The position numbers and the translations under genes are program-made. A DNA stretch of 5,963 nucleotides from CAVPGH01 sp046726955 (GTDB taxonomy: Bacteria > Acidobacteriota > Vicinamibacteria > Fen-336): positions 1 through 5,963 of the forward strand of contig JBKPBQ010000180.1 of NCBI GenBank assembly GCA_046726955.1. Direction: 5' to 3'. Below, in pieces: positions 1-5,910 of the stretch. The stretch's first letter is position 1, and every line of letters begins with the position of its first letter. The notes below the pieces were generated by a model. That model made no database searches. It was given only the letters and a program-made list of their open reading frames with translations, and had not been told where the DNA came from.

Positions 1-534
1 GCCAAGGCCCTGCCCCCGACCGACAAGCTCTTCGTCAACGTCTTCCCGCCCTCCATGTACGACCCCGACTTCAAGGGCAACGCCCTCATCGAGCTCCTGG
101 AGGGGCTGGGCCTGTCTCCCGATCGGATCGTGCTCGAGATCAGCGAGGAGTACGCGATCGAGAACTACACTCTCTTCGTCGAGGCCCTCCAGAACTTCAC
201 GCAGCTCGGCTTCTCGATCGCGGTGGACGACATCGGCGCCGGGCACTCCGGGCTGGAGAAGATCGCCCATCTCAACCCGCGCTACCTGAAGTTCGACATG
301 CACCTCGTGAGCCGCATCGACCAGAGCTACATGAAGCGCGAGATGGCGCGCGCCCTCAAGGCGTTCGCGGACAAGATGGAGGCCAAGACGATCGCGGAGG
401 GCATCGAGCGCGAGGAGGAGCTGCAGGTCTGCGTGGAGCTCGGGATCGACCTCGGGCAGGGCTATCTCCTCGGCCGTCCCGCCGATATCTCGACCTTCGT
501 GCCGTCCGCCGCTAGCTCTTCGACCCCTTCTTGA
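1..534 (+). CDS. EAL-domain c-di-GMP phosphodiesterase, C-terminal part (5' end outside window)
   Basis: The reading frame is open from base 1, so the gene starts upstream; 177 residues are visible. They form most of an EAL domain, which hydrolyses cyclic di-GMP to pGpG and lowers this second messenger. Visible family residues are the metal-binding Asn in FVNVFPPS (residue 13 of the visible part), Glu in LEISE (46), the Asp pair in DDIGAG (76-77), Lys in LKFD (97), Glu in IAEGIE (133) and Gln in GQGYLLGRP (153). These match the metal and catalytic positions of active EAL enzymes such as RocR, so the domain looks active. The EAL tripeptide itself lies before the window. The protein ends about 20 residues after the domain with a Ser-rich tail. 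Any sensor or GGDEF domain would be upstream and cannot be seen. The last 23 bases overlap the convergent rarA gene. Confidence 0.93.
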   Translation, partial: AKALPPTDKLFVNVFPPSMYDPDFKGNALIELLEGLGLSPDRIVLEISEEYAIENYTLFVEALQNFTQLGFSIAVDDIGAGHSGLEKIAHLNPRYLKFDMHLVSRIDQSYMKREMARALKAFADKMEAKTIAEGIEREEELQVCVELGIDLGQGYLLGRPADISTFVPSAASSSTPS

Positions 535-1897
535 GCTCGCGCACCCGCCGCGCCGCCTCGAGCCGGCCCCTGAGCGCGGCCTCGTCGCCGCGGTCGGTCG
601 GCTGGTAGTACCGCTTCCCGACGAGCGACTCCGGCAGGCAATCCATCCCCGCGACGCCTTCGTCCTCGTCGTGGGCGTACGCGTAGCCCTTGCCGTAGCC
701 GAGCCCCTTCATGAGGCCCGTGGGCGCGTTGCGGATCCACAGGGGAACGGGCTCCGCGCGCGTGGTGAGCGCGTCCTCCGTCGCCTCGCCGTAGGCGCGG
801 TAGACGGCGTTGCTCTTGGGGGCGGCCGCGAGGTAGACGACGAGCTCGGCGAGGGCGAGGGCCCCCTCGGGCAGGCCGATGAAGTGGACGGCCTGCTGCG
901 CCGCCATCGCCACCACGAGCGCCTGCGGGTCGGCGAGCCCGACGTCCTCGGACGCGAAGCGCACCAGCCGCCGGGCGATGTACAGCGGGTCCTCGCCGCC
1001 CTCGAGCATGCGCGCGAGCCAGTAGAGGCCCGCGTCCGCGTCGGAGTTGCGGACGGACTTGTGGAGCGCGCTGATGAGGTTGAAGTGCTCCTCCCCGGCG
1101 CGGTCGTAGAGGAGGGCCTTGCGCGCGAACGCCTCCTTCATCGCCTCGAGGTCGACCGGCCGCTCGCCGCTCGGCGACGGCGGGGCGGTGGTCACCGCGA
1201 GCTCGAGCACGTTGAGCGCGGTGCGCGCGTCGCCGTCGGAGGCGCGGGCGAGGAAGACGAGCGCGTCCTCGGCGACCGACGGCTGGAAGGAGGCGAGACC
1301 CCGCTCGGAGTCCGCGAGGGCGCGGCGCAGGATGGCGAGGATGTGCTCCTCGGCGAGCGGCTTCAGGACCACGACCCGCGAGCGCGAGAGGAGCGCCGAG
1401 TTGACCTCGAAGGACGGGTTCTCGGTGGTGGCTCCGATGAGCACGATATCGCCCGACTCCACGTGGGCGAGGAGCGCGTCCTGCTGGGCCTTGTTGAAGC
1501 GGTGGATCTCGTCGATGAAGACGATCGTGCGCCGGCCCTCGCGCCGGCGGCGCTCCTCGGCCGCCTTCAGGACCTCGCGGACGTCCTTGACGCCGGAGAG
1601 GACGGCGCTCATCGCCTCGAAGTGCGCCCGCGTCATCCCGCGCAGCACGTGGGCGAGCGTCGTCTTGCCGGATCCCGGCGGTCCCCAGAGGATCAGCGAG
1701 CGGAGCTGGTCCTGCTCGATGGCGCGGCGCAGCGGCTTGCCGGGGCCGAGAGCCTCGTCCTGGCCGAGCAGCTCGTCGAGCGTCCGCGGACGGATGCGGT
1801 CGGCGAGGGGCGCGTCCGGCCGAGGTCCGGCGTCCCGAGTCGGCGCGACCTCCGCTTCGGGGAAGAGCGAGCCCGAAGTGTCGTTCTTCGCACGCAT
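512..1897 (-). CDS. rarA: RarA/MgsA, AAA+ ATPase acting at replication forks
   Basis: This 461-residue protein belongs to the RarA/MgsA/WRNIP1 family: DNA-stimulated tetrameric ATPases, related to clamp loaders, that act at stalled replication forks and single-strand gaps. Visible in order are the N-terminal DRIRPRTLDELLGQ segment (residues about 34-46), Walker A GPPGSGKT (72-79), Walker B FIDEIHRF (Asp129, Glu130), sensor 1 GATTEN (about 155-160), arginine-finger region LLSRSR (169-174) and sensor 2 GDAR (Arg225). The C-terminal MgsA tetramerisation region follows, with KSVRNSDADAGLYWLARML and RFASEDVGLADP. All core residues are intact and the length fits the family. I chose the ATG at 1897 because the family's usual N-terminus (SLF, then PLADRIRP) begins just after it. 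An in-frame GTG at 1969, four bases after the upstream stop and preceded by GGGAAG, would add 24 Gly/Pro-rich residues. It is the second gene of a unit with the methyltransferase. Confidence 0.95.
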   Translation of the reverse strand: MRAKNDTSGSLFPEAEVAPTRDAGPRPDAPLADRIRPRTLDELLGQDEALGPGKPLRRAIEQDQLRSLILWGPPGSGKTTLAHVLRGMTRAHFEAMSAVLSGVKDVREVLKAAEERRRREGRRTIVFIDEIHRFNKAQQDALLAHVESGDIVLIGATTENPSFEVNSALLSRSRVVVLKPLAEEHILAILRRALADSERGLASFQPSVAEDALVFLARASDGDARTALNVLELAVTTAPPSPSGERPVDLEAMKEAFARKALLYDRAGEEHFNLISALHKSVRNSDADAGLYWLARMLEGGEDPLYIARRLVRFASEDVGLADPQALVVAMAAQQAVHFIGLPEGALALAELVVYLAAAPKSNAVYRAYGEATEDALTTRAEPVPLWIRNAPTGLMKGLGYGKGYAYAHDEDEGVAGMDCLPESLVGKRYYQPTDRGDEAALRGRLEAARRVRELKKGSKS

Positions 1898-1973
1898 CGT
1901 CCAAGCGTAGACCGAAGGGGGCCCGAAGGGAACGCGGGGGGGAGGACCGCCACTCGAGCCCCCGGCCACGGTC

Positions 1974-2774
1974 TTACTTCCCGCGCTGGCGAGCGGCTTC
2001 GAAGAGCAGCAGGCCCGCGGCGACGCCGACGTTCAGGCTCTCGACCCGCCCGCAGAGCGGGATCGAGACGACCGTGTCGGCCTGCTGCAGCACTGCCGCC
2101 GGCAGGCCTGCCCCTTCGTTGCCGAGGAGCAGTGCCACCGGCCGCCGCCAGTCGGCTTCGGTGTAGGAGGTCCCCGCGCTCGCCGCCGTGCCGACGATCG
2201 CGACGCCTCGAGCGCGCAGGCGCGCGATGACGTCCTCGACCGATACACCGCGCACCGTGGGAAGGCGGAACGCGCTGCCCATCGAGCCGCGCAGCGCCTT
2301 CCACGAGAAGGGATCGGCCGTTCCTTGAGTGAGGTAGGCGCCGGAAGCGCCCGCCGCTTCCGCGCTCCGGAGCAACCCTCCGAGATTCCCTGGATCCTGT
2401 ATCTCGACCGCGACCACTACGAGCGGGATGCCGTCGAGGATCCGGTCCTCGTCGAACACTGGCCGCCGGGCGAGGGCCACGAGTCCCTGGCTCGTCTCCG
2501 CTTCCGATAGCGAGGCGACGAGGGAGGCGTCCATGCGGTGGACGGGGACGCCGCGCTCGGCGAGGGTGACGAGGTGGCGTCGGACCGAATCGGTCGATTC
2601 GGCATGAGGGGCCACCGCCACCTCGACGATCTCGACCCCGGCGAGGAAGGCTTCCTCGACGAGCTTTGGACCTTCCAACATACAGAGATCAGCGCTTCCC
2701 TTCTGCCTGAGCTGGAGGAAGCGCCGATACCGTGGATTCGTCCGGCTCCGGATCACCTCGGGGGCGGCGTCCAT
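1974..2774 (-). CDS. SpoU/TrmH-family RNA 2'-O-ribose methyltransferase
   Basis: This 266-residue SPOUT-class enzyme transfers methyl from S-adenosylmethionine to a ribose 2'-OH, most likely in 23S rRNA. Residues about 8-100 are the SpoU substrate-binding domain, with TNPRYRRFLQL and FxxEGPKLVEEA-like sequence. Residues about 117-262 are the knotted catalytic domain: motif 1 DPGNLGGLLRSAEAAG (127-142), motif 2 LLLGNEGAGLP (215-225) and motif 3 IPLCGRVESLNVGVAAG (238-254), where the Asn of SLN and the Glu of motif 2 are family-invariant. The architecture resembles the RlmB/TsnR/YsgA group, but the target nucleotide cannot be told from sequence, so no symbol is given. The start is the ATG at 2774, where homology begins; a longer open frame upstream runs antisense through greA and is not real. 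There is no clear Shine-Dalgarno before it (CCTTCCGCGC), so the mRNA may have a very short leader. The stop lies 76 bases before the chosen rarA start. Confidence 0.93.
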   Translation of the reverse strand: MDAAPEVIRSRTNPRYRRFLQLRQKGSADLCMLEGPKLVEEAFLAGVEIVEVAVAPHAESTDSVRRHLVTLAERGVPVHRMDASLVASLSEAETSQGLVALARRPVFDEDRILDGIPLVVVAVEIQDPGNLGGLLRSAEAAGASGAYLTQGTADPFSWKALRGSMGSAFRLPTVRGVSVEDVIARLRARGVAIVGTAASAGTSYTEADWRRPVALLLGNEGAGLPAAVLQQADTVVSIPLCGRVESLNVGVAAGLLLFEAARQRGK

Positions 2775-2822
2775 GCGCGGAAGGCCATGATAGTATGAGT
2801 GTTTTCGAGGACGTGACCGGGC
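2775..2822. promoter_or_regulatory. Divergent intergenic region, candidate back-to-back promoters
   Basis: These 48 bases separate the divergent methyltransferase and greA start codons and must hold the 5' signals for both directions unless promoters sit inside the genes. The centre is AT-rich against a GC-rich background (ATGATAGTATGAGTGTTTTC, about 2787-2806). It contains TAGTAT on the + strand (2791-2796) and TACTAT on the - strand (2790-2795). Each matches four of six bases of the sigma-70 -10 consensus. No convincing -35 box is visible on either side. A start about 7 bases past each element would give leaders of roughly 20 nt for greA and under 10 nt for the methyltransferase. This is inference. 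Confidence 0.35.
2807..2811 (+). promoter_or_regulatory. Weak ribosome binding site for greA (GAGGA)
   Basis: GAGGA lies 11 bases before the greA ATG, which is longer than the usual 5-9. An in-frame TGA at 2814-2816 excludes any earlier start, so the ATG at 2823 is used despite the spacing. Confidence 0.45.
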
Positions 2823-3314
2823 ATGCTCGATATCAAGAAGAGGCTCGAGGAGGAGATCCGAACGCTCGACTACGAGCTGAAGGTCCACCTGCCCAAGGAG
2901 ATCCTCAAGGCACGCGAGCACGGAGACCTGCGCGAGAACGCCGAGTACAAGGCGGCGAAGGAGCGCCAGAGCTTCCTGCAAGCCCGCATCGGCCAGCTCC
3001 ATCGCCGAGTCGCCGCGCTGTCGCTCGTGAACCTCGACAAGATTCCGAAGGGCAAGGTCGGCCTCGGCTCCGTCGTCCACGTGCGTCACCCGAGCAACGG
3101 CGAGGAGACCGTCTTCGAGATCGTCACTCCGGAGGAGGCCGACCCCACGATCGGCCGCATCTCCCCGTCGTCTCCGATCGGAAAGTGCCTCCTGAACCAC
3201 GAAGAGGGCGACACCGTCGAGGTGAAGGTCCCCAACGGAACGAAGGAGTACGAGATCACCCGGCTCGTGACGATGCACGACCAGGTGGAAGATCGCCCCT
3301 CGACGGGGGAATGA
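2823..3314 (+). CDS. greA: Transcription elongation factor GreA
   Basis: This 163-residue protein binds the RNA polymerase secondary channel and stimulates cleavage of backtracked transcripts. Residues 1 to about 73 form the N-terminal coiled-coil hairpin. Its tip carries the signature AREHGDLRENAEYKAAKERQ (30-49), with the acidic pair Asp35 and Glu38 equivalent to E. coli Asp41 and Glu44, which hold the second metal. Residues about 80-150 are the FKBP-like C-terminal domain with SPSSPIGKCLLNHEEGDTVE (114-133). The N-terminus is about six residues shorter than in E. coli, but an in-frame stop at 2814-2816 fixes the start at 2823. The last 12 or so residues (after about 151) are a polar tail beyond the usual end. 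The hairpin sequence LDYELKVHLPKEILKA resembles GreA proteins I associate with Acidobacteriota. The gene heads a compact + strand string; its stop is 7 bases before the next start. Confidence 0.96.
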   Translation: MLDIKKRLEEEIRTLDYELKVHLPKEILKAREHGDLRENAEYKAAKERQSFLQARIGQLHRRVAALSLVNLDKIPKGKVGLGSVVHVRHPSNGEETVFEIVTPEEADPTIGRISPSSPIGKCLLNHEEGDTVEVKVPNGTKEYEITRLVTMHDQVEDRPSTGE

Positions 3315-3321
3315 GCCGGGG

Positions 3322-4350
3322 TTGGGAAGCCCTCCCTTTACCGCCCTTCCCGCGTTCACCCACGTTTCCCTGGACCCGAGCGATCTCGCGAGCGACCTCG
3401 CGGGGAAGCTCACCGCGATCCCCCCGTCGGCCGGCGTGGCGCAGATCGTCGGGCCGCAGGGCAAGAACCTCCTCATCGCCCGTCCGTCCAACCTGAGGCG
3501 CTGGGCGGCGACGTACCTCGGAGCCGGCCCGCCTCCGGCGAAGGGGAAGAGGCCGCCCACGAACCTGCGGCCCGTGGCCACCGAGATCGCCTTCGCGGCG
3601 ACGGACTTTCCCTTCCAGCAGAAGCTCGTCTACGAGCGGCTCATGGCCCGCCACGTCCCGCTTGCGCGCCGGCGGGACCTCAAGGTCCCCGCCTATCTCC
3701 ACCTCGACCCTCGTGAGCGGTTTCCGCGCGTGAGCGTGCGGCGGCGGGAAGAGACGGCCGACGCCCTCTTCGGGCCCTTTCGCGACAAGCGAGCCGCCGA
3801 CAAGGCGCGTGACGCGCTGCAGCGCGATGTCCCGCTGCGCCCCTGCGACTACGTCTTCGAGCCCGATCCCGCCCTTCCCCTCGGCCTCGGCTGCGTGTTC
3901 GCGCAGGTGAAGACGTGCGCGGCTCCCTGCCTCGGCCGGACGAGCGAGGAAGACTACCGCCGGCTCGCGTCGGAGACGTCGGCGCGTCTCGCCCGCGGCG
4001 CGGCGGGCTTCGAGGGAATGCCGCCGTGGGCGGGAGCGGCCGCCGGCGCGCGCGGAGTCGTGGTGGACCGGCGCCGCGGGCGCGTGGTGCTCTACCCGGT
4101 CGTCGAGGGCCGCGTGCTCGAAAACGCCGCCGTCTCGACGAGCGAGGCCGATCTGCCGGGCGCCGTCGCCCGCTTGAGCTGGGACGATCGGGGCGGAGAC
4201 TCGGATTGGCCGTGGCTCCTCGGGTGGCTCGCCTCGCCGCGCGGCCGAGGAGCCTACGTGCCGCTCCTCTCCGACGAAGATCGGGCGACTCTCGCCGGCC
4301 GATTGCTGATACCCTTGGCCGTAACCCACAACTCACGAGGAGGCGCGTGA
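3322..4350 (+). CDS. UvrC N-terminal-half homologue with degenerate GIY-YIG site and intact Cys4 cluster
   Basis: This 342-residue protein aligns with the first third of UvrC (about 600 residues), which makes the 3' incision in nucleotide excision repair. Residues about 31-112 match the GIY-YIG domain, but GVY reads GVA (38-40), YIG reads LIA (51-53), the catalytic Arg after NLxx is Trp61 (NLRRW) and the metal-binding Glu position reads Tyr104. Nuclease activity is therefore unlikely. Residues 136-215 match the UvrC middle region well: FPRVSVRRR, FGPF (150-153) and LRPC, then GC and KTCAAPCLGRTSEEDYR. Cys175, 191, 199 and 203 (C-X15-C-X7-C-X3-C) correspond to the four Fe-S cluster cysteines of E. 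coli UvrC. No UVR motif, RNase H-like nuclease or helix-hairpin-helix is present. The remaining 110 residues are unrecognised. The start is TTG at 3322, 7 bases after greA; no better in-frame start precedes the homology. It overlaps the next gene by 4 bases. Confidence 0.82.
   Translation: MGSPPFTALPAFTHVSLDPSDLASDLAGKLTAIPPSAGVAQIVGPQGKNLLIARPSNLRRWAATYLGAGPPPAKGKRPPTNLRPVATEIAFAATDFPFQQKLVYERLMARHVPLARRRDLKVPAYLHLDPRERFPRVSVRRREETADALFGPFRDKRAADKARDALQRDVPLRPCDYVFEPDPALPLGLGCVFAQVKTCAAPCLGRTSEEDYRRLASETSARLARGAAGFEGMPPWAGAAAGARGVVVDRRRGRVVLYPVVEGRVLENAAVSTSEADLPGAVARLSWDDRGGDSDWPWLLGWLASPRGRGAYVPLLSDEDRATLAGRLLIPLAVTHNSRGGA
4337..4343 (+). promoter_or_regulatory. Ribosome binding site fixing the patatin-like gene's GTG start (GAGGAGG)
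   Basis: GAGGAGG, the strongest Shine-Dalgarno in the window, sits inside the last codons of the UvrC-like gene, three bases before GTG at 4347. The GTG overlaps the preceding stop as GTGA. Together with the start of patatin homology this fixes the start at 4347 and excludes the longer open frame reaching back to 3915. The 3-base spacing is short, which may make translation depend on ribosomes ending the upstream gene. Confidence 0.75.
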
Positions 4351-5828
4351 GAGAGTACTCGCCCAAGCGTCGAACCGCGGTCGTCTTCACGGGCTGCGGG
4401 ACGTCGGGCGCGTATCACGCCGGCGTGCTCCGCGCCCTCGACGAGAGCGGTGTCAAGGTCGACCTCGTCGTCGGATCCGGCACGGGTGCGATCGCCGCCG
4501 CCTACGCGGCCGTGGACGGCGGCACGCGCCTCTACGGCAAGGCCGGCTTCTGGCAGGACCTCCAGTGGCGGTCGCTCTACCGCGTCCGTCCCTTCCTCGT
4601 CCTGTCCCTCGGGCTCCTCGCCTGCTCGTTCGGCGTCTTCCTCCTGCCGGTGGTCTTCGGCCTCCTCGCCGGGCTGCTCTTTCCGACCGTGCTCATCGCC
4701 GATCGCGCCTGGCCAGGTCTCGCCTCGCGCATCCTCGCTCTCGTGGCGGTGGCGCCGGAGTCGCTCTCCGGCCCCTACCTCGCGGCCCTCGCCATGCCGA
4801 TCTTCGCGCTCGCCCTGGTGGCGGCCACGACGCTCGGCTTCTCGCTCTGGCGCGATCGACGGCGCTTCGCGGAGTCGCTGGAGTCGTTTCTCGACGCCGC
4901 TCCGGGCGAGGCGCGTCTGCGCCGGGGCCTCTGGGAGATCGCGCGCGGCGCCGCCCTCAACGACTCGCCGCCCTCGGAGGCGGAGCTGGGCCGCCGCTTC
5001 GTCGCCCTCCTCTCCGAGAACGTGGGCCAGCCCGGCTTCCGCGAGCTCGTGATCCGGACGGCCGATCTCGACGCGGCCTCCGTCCTGCCCTTCGTCGTGC
5101 TCGCGGACGAGCACCGGGGCGATTTCCTCTCCGCGCGCGGCCGCCGCTCCCTCCGCGACGGGCGGCCGATAGCCGTCGACCTTCGCGCGACCGGGTACGA
5201 CACCCTCTTCTTCGACGGTGTCGCGGCCGGCGTCCTTCCTCCCGTGGCGGGACCGGTGCGCCGCGTGCCCTTCCCGAAGGGAGGGATCTATTCCGGCGAG
5301 ACGCACCGGCTCACCGACTCCACTCTCGTGGCGGGGGCGGGCGTCGCGGACGCGATCGCCGCCGGGGCCGAGCAGGTGGTCGTGGTCTCGGCTTCGCCCG
5401 TCGAGCCGCGCCGCACGCCGCGCCGCCGCGGCCCGCGCGCGCGCCTCGACGCGCTCCTCACGACGCTCGAGGCGCAGGCGCTCGAGACGGACGTGGAGGA
5501 GACCGAGCGGATCAACCGCATCGTGGGCAGCCTCGGCCACCGGACGGACGACGGGGGTCGGGCCTGGGAGGACCCGGCGAGCGGACGGCTCTTCCGCGAG
5601 CTGCCGCTCTGGGTGGTGAGGCCGGAGCGGAGATCGGTGGGTCCGGCCGAGCTCGACGGCGCTCGCGATCCCGCCACCGAGGTCGTCCAGACGCCCGCGG
5701 ACCTGCTGGAGCAGGGATACCGCGACGCTTACCGGCAGTTCGTGGAGCCAGTCGTGGGCGGGGCGCCCGTGCCGCGCCGAGAAGAGCCGCGGCCGCGCGA
5801 CGTGAGGACGCAGCCGGTGGAGCTGTGA
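4347..5828 (+). CDS. Patatin-like membrane protein with Ser-to-Gly change at the catalytic elbow
   Basis: This 493-residue protein has the plan of patatin-like phospholipases, which cleave acyl esters with a Ser-Asp dyad. Residues 11-31 (VVFTGCGTSGAYHAGVLRAL) are the oxyanion-hole block, with GGGxRG reading GCGTSG. Residues 41-49 (VVGSGTGAI) are the nucleophile elbow: aligned to GxSxG the Ser is Gly45, with Ser44 one place early. The later ASxxxP-like block is DGVAAGVLPPV (290-300). The Asp block is LTDSTL (Asp324), lacking DGG/DGA, followed by the usual helix and strand ADAIAAGAEQVVVVSA. Hydrolysis is therefore doubtful. Two long hydrophobic stretches (about 83-119 and 129-168) are inserted between the elbow and the rest of the fold and probably make two to four membrane passes. 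The C-terminal part has ADLLEQGYRDAYRQF, like the end of patatin domains, then a charged Pro/Arg tail. There is no signal peptide. It starts at GTG with a 4-base overlap with the UvrC-like gene. Confidence 0.8.
   Translation: MREYSPKRRTAVVFTGCGTSGAYHAGVLRALDESGVKVDLVVGSGTGAIAAAYAAVDGGTRLYGKAGFWQDLQWRSLYRVRPFLVLSLGLLACSFGVFLLPVVFGLLAGLLFPTVLIADRAWPGLASRILALVAVAPESLSGPYLAALAMPIFALALVAATTLGFSLWRDRRRFAESLESFLDAAPGEARLRRGLWEIARGAALNDSPPSEAELGRRFVALLSENVGQPGFRELVIRTADLDAASVLPFVVLADEHRGDFLSARGRRSLRDGRPIAVDLRATGYDTLFFDGVAAGVLPPVAGPVRRVPFPKGGIYSGETHRLTDSTLVAGAGVADAIAAGAEQVVVVSASPVEPRRTPRRRGPRARLDALLTTLEAQALETDVEETERINRIVGSLGHRTDDGGRAWEDPASGRLFRELPLWVVRPERRSVGPAELDGARDPATEVVQTPADLLEQGYRDAYRQFVEPVVGGAPVPRREEPRPRDVRTQPVEL
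5819..5822 (+). promoter_or_regulatory. Possible ribosome binding site for the 20-codon ORF (GGAG)
   Basis: GGAG in the last codons of the patatin-like gene stands 7 bases before the ATG at 5830, an ideal spacing. A four-base match in such GC-rich DNA can occur by chance, so this is weak support for translation of the small ORF. Confidence 0.3.
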
Positions 5829-5829
5829 C

Positions 5830-5892
5830 ATGGGTGTCGAGGACGCCGCGGACATCGTCGCCGACATCGAGCAGGCCCTGACCGGCGCCTGA
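5830..5892 (+). pseudogene. 20-codon ORF resembling the C-terminal tail of a Cys/Met-metabolism PLP enzyme
   Basis: The ORF begins one base after the patatin-like stop (TGAcATG) and encodes MGVEDAADIVADIEQALTGA. From memory, cystathionine gamma-synthase and related PLP enzymes end in a segment of the form S-V-G-(I/V)-E-D-x-x-D-(L/I)-(I/V)-A-D-L-E-Q-A-L, and the small ORF matches this nearly throughout, including a stop soon after the helix. The frame upstream of 5830 does not continue that homology and has a TGA at 5803-5805. It may be the remnant of a gene whose body was lost when the patatin gene's end was joined here. Alternatively it is a genuine short peptide, since GGAG is well placed before the ATG, or a chance amphipathic helix. 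Confidence 0.35.
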
Positions 5893-5896
5893 TCTC

Positions 5897-5903
5897 GAGG
5901 AAG
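5897..5903 (+). promoter_or_regulatory. Ribosome binding site of the last gene (GAGGAAG)
   Basis: GAGGAAG stands 7 bases before the ATG at 5911, a near-ideal Shine-Dalgarno and spacing. It supports the ATG as a real start although only 17 codons of the gene are visible. Confidence 0.6.
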
Positions 5904-5910
5904 CCAGGGG

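Noticed and set aside
514..537. Inverted repeat AGCTC/GAGCT with a 14-base loop between the EAL gene and rarA as a terminator
   Set aside because: The stem is only five pairs, the loop is long and no T-run follows on either strand.
671..2230. Long + strand open frame of about 520 codons lying antisense to rarA and the methyltransferase gene
   Set aside because: It is opposite two clearly identified genes, its translation is Arg/Glu/Ala-rich low complexity with no motif, and long antisense frames are expected at this GC content.
3311..3314. ATGA overlap at the greA stop as a start for the next gene
   Set aside because: This ATG is in a different frame from the UvrC-like protein and leads into a Ser/Arg/Pro-rich shadow frame.
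2775..3581. Upstream extension of the methyltransferase frame by 269 codons on the - strand
   Set aside because: It runs antisense through all of greA; SpoU homology begins only after the ATG at 2774.
3915..4346. Upstream extension of the patatin-like frame by 144 codons
   Set aside because: It overlaps the UvrC-like gene out of frame, is Arg/Gly-rich without any domain, and GAGGAGG plus GTG at 4347 and the start of patatin homology give a better start.
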